The translations under genes were made by a program, and so were the position numbers. DNA of 64,000 nt from Petroclostridium sp. X23. Its GTDB lineage: Bacteria > Bacillota > Clostridia > SK-Y3. This document shows positions 7,641-17,067 of the stretch, piece after piece (position 1 is the first letter of the stretch; each line of letters opens with the position of its first letter). Location: the NCBI RefSeq assembly GCF_030013905.1, contig NZ_CP124862.1, forward strand, positions 4,219,051 through 4,283,050, in the 5' to 3' direction. The notes below the pieces were generated by a model. The model saw only the letters and a list, made by a program, of their open reading frames with translations. It was not told where the DNA came from and made no database searches.

Positions 7641-9317
7641 ATGAATAAAAAATATGTAATAGGCTTGGACTACGGGACCCAGTCGGGTAGAGCAGTATTG
7701 GTAGATGTAGCCGACGGCAGCGAAATTGCAACAGCGGTGAAGGAATATACCCATGGCGTCATGGATGAATATTTTGTAGACGGTAAAACAAAACTGGAAC
7801 CGGATTGGGCATTACAACACCCCAACGATTACATCGAAGTGCTCCAGGAAACAGTCTCAAAGATCATAAGACAGTCGGGAGTAAATCCGGAAGATATTAT
7901 AGGGGTAGGCGTGGATTTTACAGAGTGTACCATGCTGCCTATCGATAGCGAAGGTGTTCCATTGTGTTTTAAAGATGAATTCAGATCCAATGGTCACAGT
8001 TATGTAAAACTGTGGAAACATCATGCGGCCCAGGATGAAGCAAACCGTGTGACTGAAATTGCTGCCCAAAGAGGGGAGAAATTCCTTCAGCGGTATGGTG
8101 AAAAGATATCGTCGGAATGGATGATCCCAAAGATATGGCAGATCGTCAATGAAGCACCGGAAATTTATGATGCCGCAGACCGGTTTATGGAATCAGCCGA
8201 TTGGATGGTGCTACAGCTGACCGGACAAGAAAAAAGAAATAGCTGCACTGCGGGGCTCAAAGCGCTGTGGCATAAAAGAGAAGGATATCCGTCTAAAGAA
8301 TTTTTTAAAGCATTGGATCCGAGACTTGAAAATGTCATAGAGCACAAACTAAATAAAGATATTTATCCCTTAGGGATGAAAGCAGGAGAGATCACAAAAA
8401 AAGCAGCAGAGTTAACGGGATTAAAAGAAGGAACTTCGGTTGCAGTAGCAATAGGAGATGCGCAAGCGGCTGTGCCGGCAGCAGGTATCACAGAGCCGGG
8501 GAAAATGATGATGATCATGGGAACTTCTACCTGCCATATGATCTTAGACAAAGAAGAAAAAATGGTACCCGGCATGTGCGGGGTAGTAGAAGATGGGATC
8601 ATTCCCGGATATTATGGATATGAAGCCGGGCAAGCCTGTGTAGGAGATCATTTTGAATGGTTTGTAAAAAACTGTGTGCCTGCCTCATATATGCAAGAGG
8701 CGAAAGAAAAAAGAGTCAATATCTTTAAGCTGCTAAAAGAGAAAGCATCTGCATTGAGAGTTGGAGAAAGCGGGTTAGTGGCCCTTGACTGGTGGAATGG
8801 AAACCGGTCGGTATTGGTAGATGCTGATCTTACCGGATTAATCCTTGGATGTACGCTGCTGACCAAACCGGAAGAAATATACCGGGCGTTGATAGAAGCA
8901 ACTGCTTTCGGTACAAAGATGATCATTGAAACTTTTCAAAAGAGCGGCGTGCCGATCTATGAGCTATATGCGGCAGGCGGTATTGCAGAAAAAGATGAAC
9001 TTTTAATGCAGATCTATGCCGACGTTACAAATATAGAAATAAAAATAACCGATTCACCGCAAGCTCCCGCACTAGGTGCCGCCATGTTTGGAGCAGTTGC
9101 TGCAGGCAAAGAAAAGGGCGGTTATGACAGTATCGTTCATGCTGCAAAAGCAATGGGAAAAGTAAAAGAAGCATCTTATAAGCCAATTGCTGAAAATGCG
9201 GCTGTCTATGAAAAATTGTATGAAGAATATAAAAAACTTCATGATTATTTTGGCTGCGGCGGCAATGATGTAATGAAGAGGTTAAAAGAGATAAAAATCT
9301 CAGCCATGGGTAAGTAG
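7641..9317 (+). CDS. araB: Ribulokinase (FGGY family)
   Basis: 558 residues, the normal length for AraB. The N terminus (VIGLDYGTQSGRAVLVDVAD) holds the ATP-binding phosphate-1 motif with the AraB-specific continuation into EYTHGVMDEYF. The FGGY C-domain has GGIAEKDELLMQIYAD and APALGAAMFGAVAAG. It phosphorylates ribulose at O5; AraB proteins accept both L- and D-ribulose and ribitol. It is followed directly by fucose/arabinose isomerase with no L-arabinose isomerase or epimerase nearby, so D-arabinose to D-ribulose to D-ribulose 5-phosphate is the likely route. GGAGGG precedes the ATG. Confidence 0.9.
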   Translation: MNKKYVIGLDYGTQSGRAVLVDVADGSEIATAVKEYTHGVMDEYFVDGKTKLEPDWALQHPNDYIEVLQETVSKIIRQSGVNPEDIIGVGVDFTECTMLPIDSEGVPLCFKDEFRSNGHSYVKLWKHHAAQDEANRVTEIAAQRGEKFLQRYGEKISSEWMIPKIWQIVNEAPEIYDAADRFMESADWMVLQLTGQEKRNSCTAGLKALWHKREGYPSKEFFKALDPRLENVIEHKLNKDIYPLGMKAGEITKKAAELTGLKEGTSVAVAIGDAQAAVPAAGITEPGKMMMIMGTSTCHMILDKEEKMVPGMCGVVEDGIIPGYYGYEAGQACVGDHFEWFVKNCVPASYMQEAKEKRVNIFKLLKEKASALRVGESGLVALDWWNGNRSVLVDADLTGLILGCTLLTKPEEIYRALIEATAFGTKMIIETFQKSGVPIYELYAAGGIAEKDELLMQIYADVTNIEIKITDSPQAPALGAAMFGAVAAGKEKGGYDSIVHAAKAMGKVKEASYKPIAENAAVYEKLYEEYKKLHDYFGCGGNDVMKRLKEIKISAMGK

Positions 9318-9369
9318 TGTACTGTAAATCAGTATAGTGAACACAAAGATCAGTCAAAGGAGGTATAAC

Positions 9370-11187
9370 ATGTCGAATAAAAATATGGAAATACATCTAA
9401 ATCAAAAGAGACTCTATGGGTCCATGCCCAAAATAGGGATTCGCCCTGCGATTGACGGAAGAAGAAGAGGGGTTAGAGAATCATTAGAAGAACAAACCAT
9501 GAATATGGCAAAAGCAACAGCCAAGTTCTTGGAAGAAAATCTAAGACACTCCAATGGGATGCCGGTAGAATGTGTCATTTCGGATACTTGTATAGGCGGT
9601 GTGGCAGAAGCGGCACAAACAGCTGAAAAGTTTTCAAGAGAAGGGGTAGGCGTGACCATCACCGTCACCCCATGCTGGTGCTACGGAGCAGAAACGATGG
9701 ATATGGACCCTTCCATTCCAAAAGCAGTTTGGGGATTTAACGGCACGGAACGGCCGGGAGCCGTTTATCTTGCTTCCGTATTGGCAGCACACGATCAAAA
9801 AGGAATTCCCGCATTCGGAATTTACGGAAAAGATGTGCAAGATTCGGGAGACAGCACCATCCCGGAAGATGTGCAGCAAAAGCTGCTTAGATTTACAAAA
9901 GCAGGGCTTGCGGTAGCTGCCATGAAAGGGAAGTCCTATCTTGCGGTTGGTTCGGTATCAATGGGCATTGCGGGCTCCATGGTCAACGAAGACTTCTTTC
10001 AAGATTATCTCGGGATGCGCAATGAATATGTAGACACATCGGAATATATCAGAAGAATAGAAGAAGAGATCTATGATAAAGAAGAATACGAAAAAGCGCT
10101 AAGCTGGGTAAAAGAAAACTGCAGTGAAGGAGCCGACAACAATCCTGCCGAGATACAGCGCTCAAGGGAGCAAAAAGACAAAGATTGGGAAACCGTTGTC
10201 AAGATGACGTTAATAACAAGAGACTTAATGATAGGAAATCCCAAGCTTGCGGACATGGGTTTTGAAGAAGAAGCATTAGGTCATAATGCCATTGCATCAG
10301 GATTCCAGGGACAAAGACAGTGGACCGACCATTTTCCCAATGGTGATTTCTTAGAAGCAATACTAAACTCCTCCTTCGATTGGAACGGAGTCAGAGAGGC
10401 ATTTATCGTTGCCACTGAAAATGATTGCTTAAACGGTGTATCCATGTTGTTCGGACACCTATTAACCAATACGGCACAAATCTTTTCTGATGTCAGAACA
10501 TACTGGAGTCCGGAAGCGGTTAAACGTGTGACCGGTAAAGAATTAACCGGACTTGCCGAAAACGGAATCATCCACTTGATTAACTCCGGTTCCACAACCC
10601 TAGACGGTACAGGGCAGCAGTCCATTGACGGAAAACCGGCCATGAAGCCTTTTTGGGATATTACACCGGAAGAAGCGGAAAAATGCCTGAAAGCAACTTC
10701 ATGGAGACCTGCAAACCTTGGTTATTTCAGAGGAGGCGGGTATTCATCCAATTTCTTGACAAAAGGCGGCATGCCTGTCACCATGTCAAGAATTAATCTG
10801 ATAAAAGGTTTGGGCCCGGTACTTCAAATTGCAGAAGGATATACAGTGGACCTGCCGGAGAAAATTCACGGCGTTTTAGACAAGCGTACCGATCCTACAT
10901 GGCCCACCACTTGGTTTGTACCTATCTTAAGCAATGAAGGCGCATTTAAAGATGTATACTCGGTAATGAACAACTGGGGAGCCAATCATGGTGCGATAAG
11001 CTATGGTCATATTGGAGATGAGTTGATTACGCTGGCATCTATGTTAAGGATTCCTGTATGTATGCATAATGTACCTGAAGACAGAATCTTTAGACCAAGT
11101 GCATGGAATGCTTTTGGAACCAACGACCGTGAAGGTGCTGATTATAGGGCTTGTTCCAACTTCGGTCCTTTGTATGGCAAGAGATAG
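9370..11187 (+). CDS. fucI: L-fucose / D-arabinose isomerase
   Basis: 605 residues. It matches FucI along its length. The Mn-binding residues align with the known E. coli Glu/Asp/His triad: Glu350 (in ATEND), Asp374 (in FSDVRTYW) and His540 (in WGANHGAISYGH), with the Glu-Asp spacing of 24 preserved. The reaction is L-fucose to L-fuculose or D-arabinose to D-ribulose. I choose the ATG at 9370 because AAAGGAGG lies 6-13 nt upstream. An in-frame GTG at 9337 would place that Shine-Dalgarno inside the gene. The adjacent ribulokinase and mutarotase support a pentose/deoxyhexose isomerase role. Confidence 0.95.
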   Translation: MSNKNMEIHLNQKRLYGSMPKIGIRPAIDGRRRGVRESLEEQTMNMAKATAKFLEENLRHSNGMPVECVISDTCIGGVAEAAQTAEKFSREGVGVTITVTPCWCYGAETMDMDPSIPKAVWGFNGTERPGAVYLASVLAAHDQKGIPAFGIYGKDVQDSGDSTIPEDVQQKLLRFTKAGLAVAAMKGKSYLAVGSVSMGIAGSMVNEDFFQDYLGMRNEYVDTSEYIRRIEEEIYDKEEYEKALSWVKENCSEGADNNPAEIQRSREQKDKDWETVVKMTLITRDLMIGNPKLADMGFEEEALGHNAIASGFQGQRQWTDHFPNGDFLEAILNSSFDWNGVREAFIVATENDCLNGVSMLFGHLLTNTAQIFSDVRTYWSPEAVKRVTGKELTGLAENGIIHLINSGSTTLDGTGQQSIDGKPAMKPFWDITPEEAEKCLKATSWRPANLGYFRGGGYSSNFLTKGGMPVTMSRINLIKGLGPVLQIAEGYTVDLPEKIHGVLDKRTDPTWPTTWFVPILSNEGAFKDVYSVMNNWGANHGAISYGHIGDELITLASMLRIPVCMHNVPEDRIFRPSAWNAFGTNDREGADYRACSNFGPLYGKR

Positions 11188-11260
11188 AGAAGATTACGGT
11201 GAGTCATCGGATAAATCTATTCAGGGCAAAAAAATATAGAATTTGAAAGGTGGCACGCAC

Positions 11261-11692
11261 ATGCTAAAAGGCATACCTTCTATTATATCGCCTGAGTTAT
11301 TAAAAATATTGATGGAAATGGGTCACGGAGATGAAATTGTACTAGCCGATGCCAATTTTCCTGCTAAGAGTTGTGCACAAAGATTGGCACGCTGTGATGG
11401 TCATGATCTTCCACCTCTTCTTGAAGCAATTTTAGGATTATTTCCTTTGGATGTGGGTATGGAATATCCTATCATGCTTATGAAAAGTGAGCAAGAAGGT
11501 GCAAATCAGCCTACTATTTGGAAGAGATATCGGGAGATAATAAATAAATATGAAGTTGAAACAGTAGAATTTCAATATCTGAGCAGATTTGAGTTTTACG
11601 AGCAAGCAAAAAAGGCTTATGCGATTATTGCAACCGGTGAAAAAGCTCTTTATGCGAATATGATTCTGAAAAAGGGTGTCATTACAGATTAA
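11261..11692 (+). CDS. fucU: L-fucose mutarotase (RbsD/FucU family)
   Basis: 143 residues. It contains the family N-terminal motif MGHGDEIVLADANFP with the catalytic-type His, and the C-terminal FEFYEQAKKAYAIIATGE. FucU interconverts alpha and beta anomers of fucose and supplies the form used by the isomerase. GAAAGGTGG upstream sets the start at the ATG at 11261. It is the last gene of the forward unit that includes araB and fucI. The downstream region is convergent with a minus-strand regulator. Confidence 0.92.
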   Translation: MLKGIPSIISPELLKILMEMGHGDEIVLADANFPAKSCAQRLARCDGHDLPPLLEAILGLFPLDVGMEYPIMLMKSEQEGANQPTIWKRYREIINKYEVETVEFQYLSRFEFYEQAKKAYAIIATGEKALYANMILKKGVITD

Positions 11693-11820
11693 ATAAATTA
11701 TCCACATTAATATATAGCACTAATGAAAAATGAGAATTTGAAATGATCTATAGAAAAATTTAAAGCCGGTTTTTTAATTATAATGCCAATTATAAATGAC
11801 CGGCATAAAGAAAGCTGAGT

Positions 11821-11859
11821 ATTGATGTAATATGAATATAGTATTCATATTACATCAAT
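11821..11859. terminator. 18-bp perfect inverted repeat between convergent genes
   Basis: ATTGATGTAATATGAATA (11821-11838) and its exact complement (11842-11859) are separated by three bases. The repeat overlaps the stop codon of the minus-strand regulator. Forward transcripts from fucU and reverse transcripts from the regulator meet here, so it could end or protect both. A weaker GCCGGT/ACCGGC stem lies at 11764-11804. Confidence 0.6.
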
Positions 11860-12557
11860 GATTTCTTTTCTACAACTTTTGAGATATCCTGTAATGAAAT
11901 ATTAAGGTGGTGAATCATTTCATTTACACCCTTATCAACATCTCTTGCTTTTATAGCGTCAACAATACTTTTATGTGGAACTAAAGCATTTCTTGCAATT
12001 TCACTAACCGAAAAAGACCTATTCCGATATTCGCGAAAAGCTTCCACAATATTTTTATTGATCATGATGAGTAATTGATTGTGGGTCATCTCAATAATGG
12101 TATTGTGAAATGCTTCATCATTCAGAGCCAATTTTACACTATCATAGTTTTGGAAAGCTTCTTCGAACGCATTATATACCTCTTCGATTTCTTTGATTTC
12201 ATCTTGTGACGCCCTTTCAATACATAGCTTAATGGCCAGGGGTTCAATTGCCATCCTGACTTCTATAAAGTCGGTAAGCTTTACTTTGTGCTGCACAAAC
12301 CAGTTTACAATATTGTCAGGATCATCCTCTTTAGTTTTTGCTACAAAAGCACCTCGTCCTTTTATCATCTGGATAAGTCCTATAGCTTGCAACACCCTAA
12401 AAGCTTCTCTTACAGTTGAACGGCCCACATTAAGTTCTGTACAAATTTGTTTTTCAGTAGGTAGTTTATCGCCCACTTTATATTTTCCGGATAAGATTAG
12501 GTCTTTTATATTATGCACAACAAGGTCTGTGATAGAAATCTTTTCAATTGCTTTCAT
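11850..12557 (-). CDS. FadR-subfamily GntR transcriptional regulator (paralogue of 2581-3351)
   Basis: 235 residues. The winged helix domain contains LPTEKQICTELNVGRSTVRE, followed by an FCD domain with NDEAFHNTI and VPHKSIVDAI. It aligns without gaps to the first ~220 residues of the regulator at 2581-3351, with roughly half the residues identical by eye. The two probably arose by duplication and now flank the TRAP/Tct/fuc region. AAGGCGG precedes the ATG. The promoter and a palindromic operator lie immediately upstream. Confidence 0.9.
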   Translation of the reverse strand: MKAIEKISITDLVVHNIKDLILSGKYKVGDKLPTEKQICTELNVGRSTVREAFRVLQAIGLIQMIKGRGAFVAKTKEDDPDNIVNWFVQHKVKLTDFIEVRMAIEPLAIKLCIERASQDEIKEIEEVYNAFEEAFQNYDSVKLALNDEAFHNTIIEMTHNQLLIMINKNIVEAFREYRNRSFSVSEIARNALVPHKSIVDAIKARDVDKGVNEMIHHLNISLQDISKVVEKKSLM

Positions 12558-12587
12558 TGTTTTACCGCCTTTTTATCAAAAGTATTT

Positions 12588-12637
12588 CATGTCTGACATG
12601 TTACAAAAAATATATATAATTTTTTATTATTTGTCAA
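12588..12637 (-). promoter_or_regulatory. Sigma-A promoter with palindromic operator for the minus-strand FadR-type regulator
   Basis: Reading leftward, TTGACA (12632-12637), a 17-nt spacer and TATATT (12609-12614) form a strong promoter. Just downstream of the expected start lies the palindrome CATGTCTGACATG (12588-12600; arms CATGTC/GACATG). The site covers the transcription start, the layout of an autorepressed FadR-type gene, and its core GTCAGACA is shared with the promoter at 2517-2568. Confidence 0.78.
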
Positions 12638-12771
12638 GTAAGTAGATACCAATTATAAATAAAATTTCATGATCTTATAGTATGTTTTATAAATAGGCTC
12701 ATCCTAATACTTATCGAAAGAATATTCAAAAAAGAATGGAACATATAAGAAAAATAATGATCATGAAGAAC

Positions 12772-12825
12772 TTGACAGTTGGATTTAAATGGAATATAAT
12801 ACTATTAACGGTAAGGCCACCAGAC
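12772..12825 (+). promoter_or_regulatory. Consensus promoter and operator copy 1 for the LctA-like regulator
   Basis: TTGACA (12772-12777), 17 nt, TATAAT (12795-12800) is a perfect sigma-A promoter, so transcription starts near 12807. The first transcribed bases hold CGGTAAGGCCACCAGAC (12809-12825), repeated with one change at 13555-13571 in front of the next gene. This promoter forces translation to start downstream of it, at 12841. Confidence 0.82.
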
Positions 12826-12840
12826 AAGAAAGGGGAACTT

Positions 12841-13539
12841 ATGAACATTACTCCTGTAAACACAAGAAGAATATACCAATACATTATAGAGCAATTCGTT
12901 GAACTTATTAAACAAGGAAAATTAAAGGTTGGAGACAAACTTCCACCCGAACGCACACTCGCAGAGATGTTTAATGTAAGCAGAGCATCTATACGTGAGG
13001 CATTTAGTGCGATGGAAATTATCGGATTGATTGAAGTGCGGCCGGGAGAAGGTTCATTTATAACAAATCTCAATATCGCTCCTTTTATTAATGCGATTAC
13101 ACCACTATTTATAAAAAATGAAAACATGGAAGAAGAGCTTTTGGAATTTAGAAAAATGATTGAACTTGAAGCAATAAAGTTAGTATGCATGAGATCGGAT
13201 AATGGTAGCTTATTTTTGCTGGAAGAGCCAATAAAGCTTATGGAAGAAGCCATAGATAAGAACGATGTAAATATGGGGGTAGAAGCAGATATAAAATTTC
13301 ATAAAGCCATTTTTTCCCTTACGGATAATTTTGTTCTTATTAAAGCAGCAGAATGTGTATCTTTTATATTTGAAAGTTCGGTAAGATTCAACAGATCAAA
13401 AATTCTTAAAGACAGTGCTAATACTAAGGTTCTATATAACCAGCATATTCAAATATACCAAGCGATTAAGAATAAAGATGTTCAACTGGCACAAGAAATT
13501 ATGAACAAACACCTGAATTTTGTTAAAGAAATAGCATAA
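12841..13539 (+). CDS. FadR-subfamily regulator, LctA/LldR-like
   Basis: 232 residues from the ATG at 12841, which follows AAAGGGGAA. An upstream in-frame ATG at 12736 lies before the promoter and is rejected. The winged helix contains LPPERTLAEMFNVSRASIRE and the FCD domain contains EADIKFHKAI. In acetogens a GntR/FadR regulator (LctA) precedes the lctBCDEF operon for Etf-linked lactate oxidation. The next reading frame here is a decayed etfB (lctB) homologue, so this is likely the surviving repressor of a lost lactate operon. The effector is inferred, not shown. Confidence 0.82.
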   Translation: MNITPVNTRRIYQYIIEQFVELIKQGKLKVGDKLPPERTLAEMFNVSRASIREAFSAMEIIGLIEVRPGEGSFITNLNIAPFINAITPLFIKNENMEEELLEFRKMIELEAIKLVCMRSDNGSLFLLEEPIKLMEEAIDKNDVNMGVEADIKFHKAIFSLTDNFVLIKAAECVSFIFESSVRFNRSKILKDSANTKVLYNQHIQIYQAIKNKDVQLAQEIMNKHLNFVKEIA

Positions 13540-13554
13540 AATTTTTTGCATTGG

Positions 13555-13571
13555 CGGTAAGGCCACTAGAC
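13555..13571 (+). promoter_or_regulatory. Operator copy 2 upstream of the etfB remnant
   Basis: CGGTAAGGCCACTAGAC matches 16 of 17 bases of the element at 12809-12825. One copy sits at the regulator's own promoter and one just ahead of the next gene, as expected for an operator of that regulator. I see no good -35/-10 pair beside this copy. Confidence 0.6.
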
Positions 13572-13599
13572 CGAATCTGAGACTAGGGGGAGTAATAGC

Positions 13600-14079
13600 A
13601 TGAACATACTAGTTTGTATAAAACAAGTACCGGGGACAACAAAAGTGGAAGTAGATGAAAAGACAGGTGTGCTTAAAAGGGATGGGTTGAAAGTAAGATG
13701 AATCCCTATGATCTTTATGCGGTTGAAACGGCGTAAGGATGAAAGAGAAGCTGGGTCGGGAACGGTGGGGGTAGTAACAATGGGTCCTTTACAGGCTGAA
13801 GCAATTATTAAAGAAGCCTACATGATGGGGGGGGATAAAGGATATATATTTTCGGATAAAAAATTTGCCGGTGCAGACGTCCTTGCAACCTCATATACCC
13901 TATCGCAGGGAATCCGAGTAATAGGAGATTTTGATCTGATTCTCTGCGGTAAACAGACGACCGATGGAGACACTGCGCAGGTAGGGCCTGCAATTGCCGA
14001 ATACCTTGCGATTCCCCATGTAACATGGGTAAAAGCAATTGAAGAGGTGGACAATGATATAGATAGAGTAGTCTCATAA
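13600..14079 (+). pseudogene. Electron transfer flavoprotein beta subunit (etfB/lctB), frameshifted and truncated
   Basis: The ATG at 13600 follows AGGGGGAG. Translation gives the EtfB N terminus MNILVCIKQVPGTTKVEVDE, then a stop at about 13699. MNPYDLYAVETA continues in another frame (about 13698-13733), and DEREAGSGTVGVVTMGPLQA returns in the third (from about 13737). AMP-site type residues follow (LCGKQTTDGDTAQVGP). The reading ends at VDNDIDRVVS, about half of the normal ~260 residues. The partner etfA and the FAD-linked dehydrogenase are absent. In lct operons this subunit takes part in electron confurcation from lactate to NAD. Confidence 0.88.
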
Positions 14080-14453
14080 AGCAGATAAAGTTTTTCCTTG
14101 ATAGAAAAATTGAAACATAAACCAAGCAAGACAGTCAGGTCTTTTCTTTGTATTTCTTGATTTTCCAGCATTTTGAGTCTAAGCTTTTTCCGATAAGTAA
14201 AATGAATCATATCATCTTGTAGCATATATATCCATAATATTAATTATGTAAAAATATCAATTATATCTATTATGGGATAATGTGCGAAAGATAAAACGAT
14301 TGAAAACATAAATGCAAATAATGGTTATTTCATTAGATATATTTTAACTGTTATTTAATAAAAAGCAGGAGGTGACATCACTACGCGAATACATTAAACC
14401 AAAACTCCTGGAATTTCCGAGAGTGAGCTAAAAAATAAGGGGGAAAATGTTTT
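14080..14453. other. Non-coding gap with a possible short gene remnant
   Basis: 374 bases after the break in etfB. I recognise no gene. On the minus strand an open frame (about 14079-14225) reads toward the break and might be the end of an unidentified inserted sequence. At 14367-14374 a good ribosome site (AGGAGGTG) precedes a 16-codon frame (REYIKPKLLEFPRVS, stop at 14429-14431) that lacks a start codon; it looks like the stub of a lost gene. The rest is A+T-rich and featureless. Confidence 0.4.
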
Positions 14454-15779
14454 ATGCCAATTGAAATCGTTTTTTTGTTTGGGATTGCGATTATTCTTTT
14501 TTTGACTTTTAAAATGAAGGTCAACGCTTTTGTAGCTCTAATGGCAGCAGCTTTGGCAATGGGTTTGCTGGCTGGTATGCAACCTGTTGAAGTTGTTAAT
14601 AACATGACAACCGGTTTTTCAAAAACTATTAAGAATATCGGCATTATCATTATCTTTGGCATTATGCTGGGGAATTATCTGGAGGCATCAAAAGGAACAA
14701 CAAAGCTTGCATTAGGTACGGTGAGAATGGTTGGAGAAAAAAAATCCAGTTTCGCAATGGCTGTTGCAGGATATATAGTGTCTATTCCGGTTTTCAGTGA
14801 CGCAGGATTTATTATACTTGCGCCATTGGTTAAAGCAATTGCAAAAAAAGCAAAAATAGCACGTGCCGTATTGGCAGTTTCTCTTTCGGCGGGATTGCTG
14901 GCAACTCATGTATTGTTCCGCCGACACCAGGGCCATTATCAGCTGCCGGTATGCTGGGAATAGATATCGGACGTGCCATTCTTTATGGAAGTTTTGCAGC
15001 TATTTTAATGACTGCAGGTGGCTGGTTGTTTGCAGAACTTTATCTTAGAAGCAAACCGGATAGTTTTTACACATATCAGGATGGAGTAGATACAAATGAT
15101 AGTGTGGATTTAAACGATACGGATCTTCCTGCTATGTTTGCGGCAATTATGCCACTGCTGCTGCCAATTTTGCTTATTATATCAAATACAACTGCCAAAA
15201 TGATTCTGCCGAAAGAATCTCCGGTCTTGGCAATTACTAGTTTTATCGGCGATGCTAATATCGCGCTTATATGTGGAACGGTACTTGCAATTATACTGCT
15301 TGGTAAACGTATCGGCAAAAAACAGGTTTTACATGTTATGGATAGTTCGTTAAAGGATGCAGGAACCATTATTTTTATAACAGCAGCTGGTGGAGCACTT
15401 GGAGAAATTCTGAAAGTATCCGGTGCTGGTGCCAGTCTTGCAAATATGGTTGCTAATTTAGGAATACCATTTATCTTAATACCGTTTTTTATTGCTGCAG
15501 TATTTACAGTGGTACAGGGATCAGGAACGGTAGCAGTTGTCACTGCTTACGCTGGCAGCACCTATAGGCGCTCAATTGGGAATTGATCCAATTTTAATTT
15601 TCCTTGCATCGGGAGCTGGTGCTAGAGCCCCTATGCATGTCAATTGCAGCTACTTTTGGGTATATGCGAATTACATGGGATTTGATACGAAAACGGCTTT
15701 GAAAACATTAACGCTGTCTAATATGTTTATGGCATTGGGAGGCTTAGTGGCAACATTTATTGTGAGCTTATGGGTATAA
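14454..15779 (+). pseudogene. GntP-family gluconate/glycerate permease, two frameshifts
   Basis: The gene starts at an ATG with GGGGGAAA upstream and reads as a GntP permease in three frames. The first covers residues about 1-152 (through SIPVFSDAGFIILAPLVKAI). It shifts near 14912, where a PPTPGPLSAAGMLG stretch resumes in the next frame. It shifts again near 15548 before LAAPIGAQLGIDPILIFLAS. All segments together give a full-length (~445-residue) protein ending in VATFIVSLWV, so only small indels have killed it. A complete relative is present at 36072-37421. Confidence 0.9.
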
Positions 15780-15864
15780 GTAGAGTTTTTAGCAATTTGA
15801 CACGGGAATTTGAGCTATAGAAAAAATATGTCAGATTCTCAAAGGCAAATTATCGCAGATTATT

Positions 15865-15910
15865 TAACAGATATAGGAAGAGCGCAAAGAGGATCTTCCT
15901 ATATTTGTTA
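15865..15910 (+). terminator. Hairpin after the gntP pseudogene
   Basis: TAACAGATATAGGAAGA (15865-15881) pairs with 15894-15910 over 16 of 17 positions around a 12-nt loop and is followed by TTTAATTT. It is a likely intrinsic terminator of the old gntP transcript. Confidence 0.6.
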
Positions 15911-16012
15911 TTTAATTTATATAAATAAAGAAAACTAGACAATCATCTATTCGGAAGGATATTAGTTTTTTGAAGGGAGTTGTTAGGAATCTATATAAAA
16001 GAAGAAAAGGAG

Positions 16013-17041
16013 ATGAAGTTAATGACATATCAAGAAATGAGAGAAAATGCTAAAAAGAATATGGCACCTAATTGTAGGGTATGCAAGGAGTGCAATGGAA
16101 TTGTTTGTAAGGGAGAGATTCCGGGCGTAGGAGCGAAAGGAAACGGGGGTAACGGATTTACTATATGCATCGATTTCCTGTCTTCTGTTAAAATTAAAAT
16201 GGATACAATTATAAAAATGAAGGTCAGAATACTACAATCTCGCTGTTCGGGGGTCATTTCAGTATCCAATTTTTGCAGCTCCAGTAGCAGGAATGAAACT
16301 TAATTATAATGGCGCACTTACGGAAGCTGAATATGATGCAGCAGTTGTATTTGGAACAAATAAAGCTGGTTGTGCGGCATTTACTGGAAACGGAATGCAA
16401 GAGGATATAATAGTCTTTTGATTATTAAAGCAGCAAACGGTATTGCTGTACCTACAATTAAACCATGGAAGAATGAAAAAGTATTGGATCAAGTTAAAAT
16501 GATTGAAGAGACTAAAGCTATGGCATTCGCTATGGACATTGATTCGGCAGGGTTACTAAACTTAGCTCTGATGGGTAATTTGCCGGTTTCGTCAAAAAGT
16601 GTAGAAGAACTTTCTGAAATATCCTCAATGACGAAGATTCCTTTTATTGTAAAAGGTGTTATGACTGCCTCCAGTGCAGAAAAAGCTTTAAAATCAGGTG
16701 CATATGGTATTGTTGTATCTTCACATGGAGGAAGGGTGCTTGCAGATACTCCGGCAACCTGTGCCATGCTTCCTGAAATCAGAAAAATGGTAGGAGATAA
16801 ATTGAAAATTTTTGTAGATGGCGGTAAATTCGAACTGGTGCTGATGTATTCAAAGCAATAGCATTAGGGGCAGATGCAGTTTTGATTGGAAGGCCGTATG
16901 CGATAGCGGCATTTTGGCGGTGAGGAGGGTGCCGAGCTTTATACTAAAAAGATCGGTGCAGAGTTAATAGAGACTATGATTATGACAGGTTGTAAAACTC
17001 TTAAAGATATAACATTTGAAAAAATTATTATGAAAAATTAA
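16013..17041 (+). pseudogene. Alpha-hydroxy-acid oxidizing protein (FMN-dependent, L-lactate oxidase-like), multiple frameshifts
   Basis: It begins MKLMTYQEMRENAKKNMAPN after AAAAGGAG and carries the Cys-rich start typical of clostridial members (NCRVCKECNGIVCKGEIPG). Later segments in changing frames give AAPVAGMKLNYNGALTEAEY, KAANGIAVPTIKPWKNEK, the active-site-type stretch GIVVSSHGGRVLADTPATC, IFVDGG and GADAVLIGRPYAIAAF, ending in TLKDITFEKIIMKN. At least five frame changes are needed (near 16215, 16262, 16410, 16830 and 16918). The family oxidises L-lactate, glycolate or similar 2-hydroxy acids with FMN. Confidence 0.87.
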
Positions 17042-17067
17042 AATTAAAGATTTATAGGAGAATCATT

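Noticed and set aside
14454..15779. Programmed frameshifting in the permease gene
   Set aside because: No slippery site with a downstream structure was seen, and the neighbouring genes are also broken by indels.
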